From Pirellulaceae bacterium (GTDB lineage Bacteria > Planctomycetota > Planctomycetia > Pirellulales > Pirellulaceae): a DNA stretch of 64,000 bases. Where the stretch lies: contig JADHUC010000007.1 in NCBI GenBank assembly GCA_016784735.1, positions 17,802 through 81,801 of the forward strand, read 5' to 3'. The notes below the pieces were generated by a model. That model worked only from the letters and a program-made list of their open reading frames with translations, was not told where the DNA came from and searched no databases. Both the position numbers and the translations under genes were made by a program. This document shows positions 63,608-64,000 of this stretch, in pieces; position 1 is the stretch's first letter, and each line of letters opens with the position of its first letter.

Positions 63608-64000
63608 ATGACTTCGAGGATTTCACAAGGCGCGTGGCCCGTAGTTGCCGGCTTGGGGCTGTCCCTGTTGGCTTGTGTCGGTTTAGCTCAGGATGCGGAT
63701 TTGCAGCCGGTGCGTGGGGCTGGCGTCGCTGCCAGGGGCACGTGGGGGCCATCTACTGGGACACCGTGCAGTCGGCCGACCCCTTGATCAGTCCCGCCGG
63801 TCTCCTTTCGCCAGTGGACGCTCGCGTCCAGGGACATCTCGACGTACTCGAAGATCGCCTATTGCTGGAGAATACAAAAGTTCACGCCCGCACACCCGAT
63901 TACGACCCCGACCGGCATTGGTTCTCTCACGCGAGCTGGCAATACCAGTGCGGCTTGGAGCGGCACGCGAACATTCACTTGGCCGCGGATGACGTCCCGA
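63608..64000 (+). pseudogene. Secreted protein, apparent frameshift near the start, runs off the window
   Basis: ATG 63608 (GGAAAGG upstream) opens a signal peptide (WPVVAGLGLSLLACVGLA). That frame stops at 63787 after weak sequence. A second frame, in phase with base 63748, gives clearly protein-like sequence to the end of the window (AIYWDTVQSADPLISPAGLL, HWFSHASWQYQCGLERHANI). The two belong together only after a shift between about 63690 and 63750. Either a sequencing or assembly error or a true frameshift mutation. Family unknown. Confidence 0.5.

Overview
The window looks like a chromosomal piece of a planctomycete, probably a Pirellulales-like member. This is judged from gene content only: very large secreted proteins with N-terminal signal peptides, Tat-type Gfo/Idh/MocA oxidoreductases, DUF1080 proteins, a sulfatase, PQQ-like and FG-GAP propellers, a DUF4838 protein, three ~1000-residue HzsA-like cytochromes, a prokaryotic RING-type protein and abundant palindromic repeats. 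GC content looks moderately high. I saw no tRNA, rRNA or CRISPR array by eye.

Layout. 1-2.3 kb: a 5'-truncated unknown gene and a Tat-exported oxidoreductase. 2.4-5.9 kb: a secreted propeller-type gene split by a 1,159-bp element made of a REP-associated tyrosine transposase (RAYT) between two 96-bp palindromes. 6.1-20.6 kb: four paralogous giant secreted proteins (CBM9-like domain plus NHL-like propeller). Three of them form a tight array, and a toxin-antitoxin-like pair sits before the fourth. 20.7-27.7 kb: a four-helix-bundle pseudogene, then a closely spaced operon of Gfo/Idh/MocA, DUF1080, sulfatase and HzsA-like genes. 27.9-36.3 kb: FG-GAP, DUF4838 and methyltransferase-PQQ proteins. 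36.6-41 kb: a second HzsA-like protein and a C45-type acyltransferase. 41-46 kb: gene relics, small proteins and a third HzsA-like protein. 46-64 kb: carbohydrate-related secreted proteins, a second DUF1080 protein, a CopZ-like metal protein, a PQQ propeller, small membrane proteins, a RING-like protein, an esterase, a GNAT acetyltransferase, a lone receiver domain, a GT4 glycosyltransferase and a frameshifted gene at the right edge.

The genes suggest secreted or periplasmic breakdown of complex, partly sulfated glycans: sulfatase, sugar oxidoreductases, 3-keto-glycoside hydrolase-like DUF1080, esterase and glycosidase-like folds, with large propeller proteins and cytochromes handling binding or electrons. 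That is inference.

The strongest novel signal is palindromic repeats invading coding sequence. One RAYT/REP unit interrupts a gene whose frame is restored when the element is removed in silico. A second repeat adds about 22 residues in frame to one giant paralogue. A third lies in the signal region of another paralogue, and 7-bp-period arrays are translated in the methyltransferase-PQQ gene.
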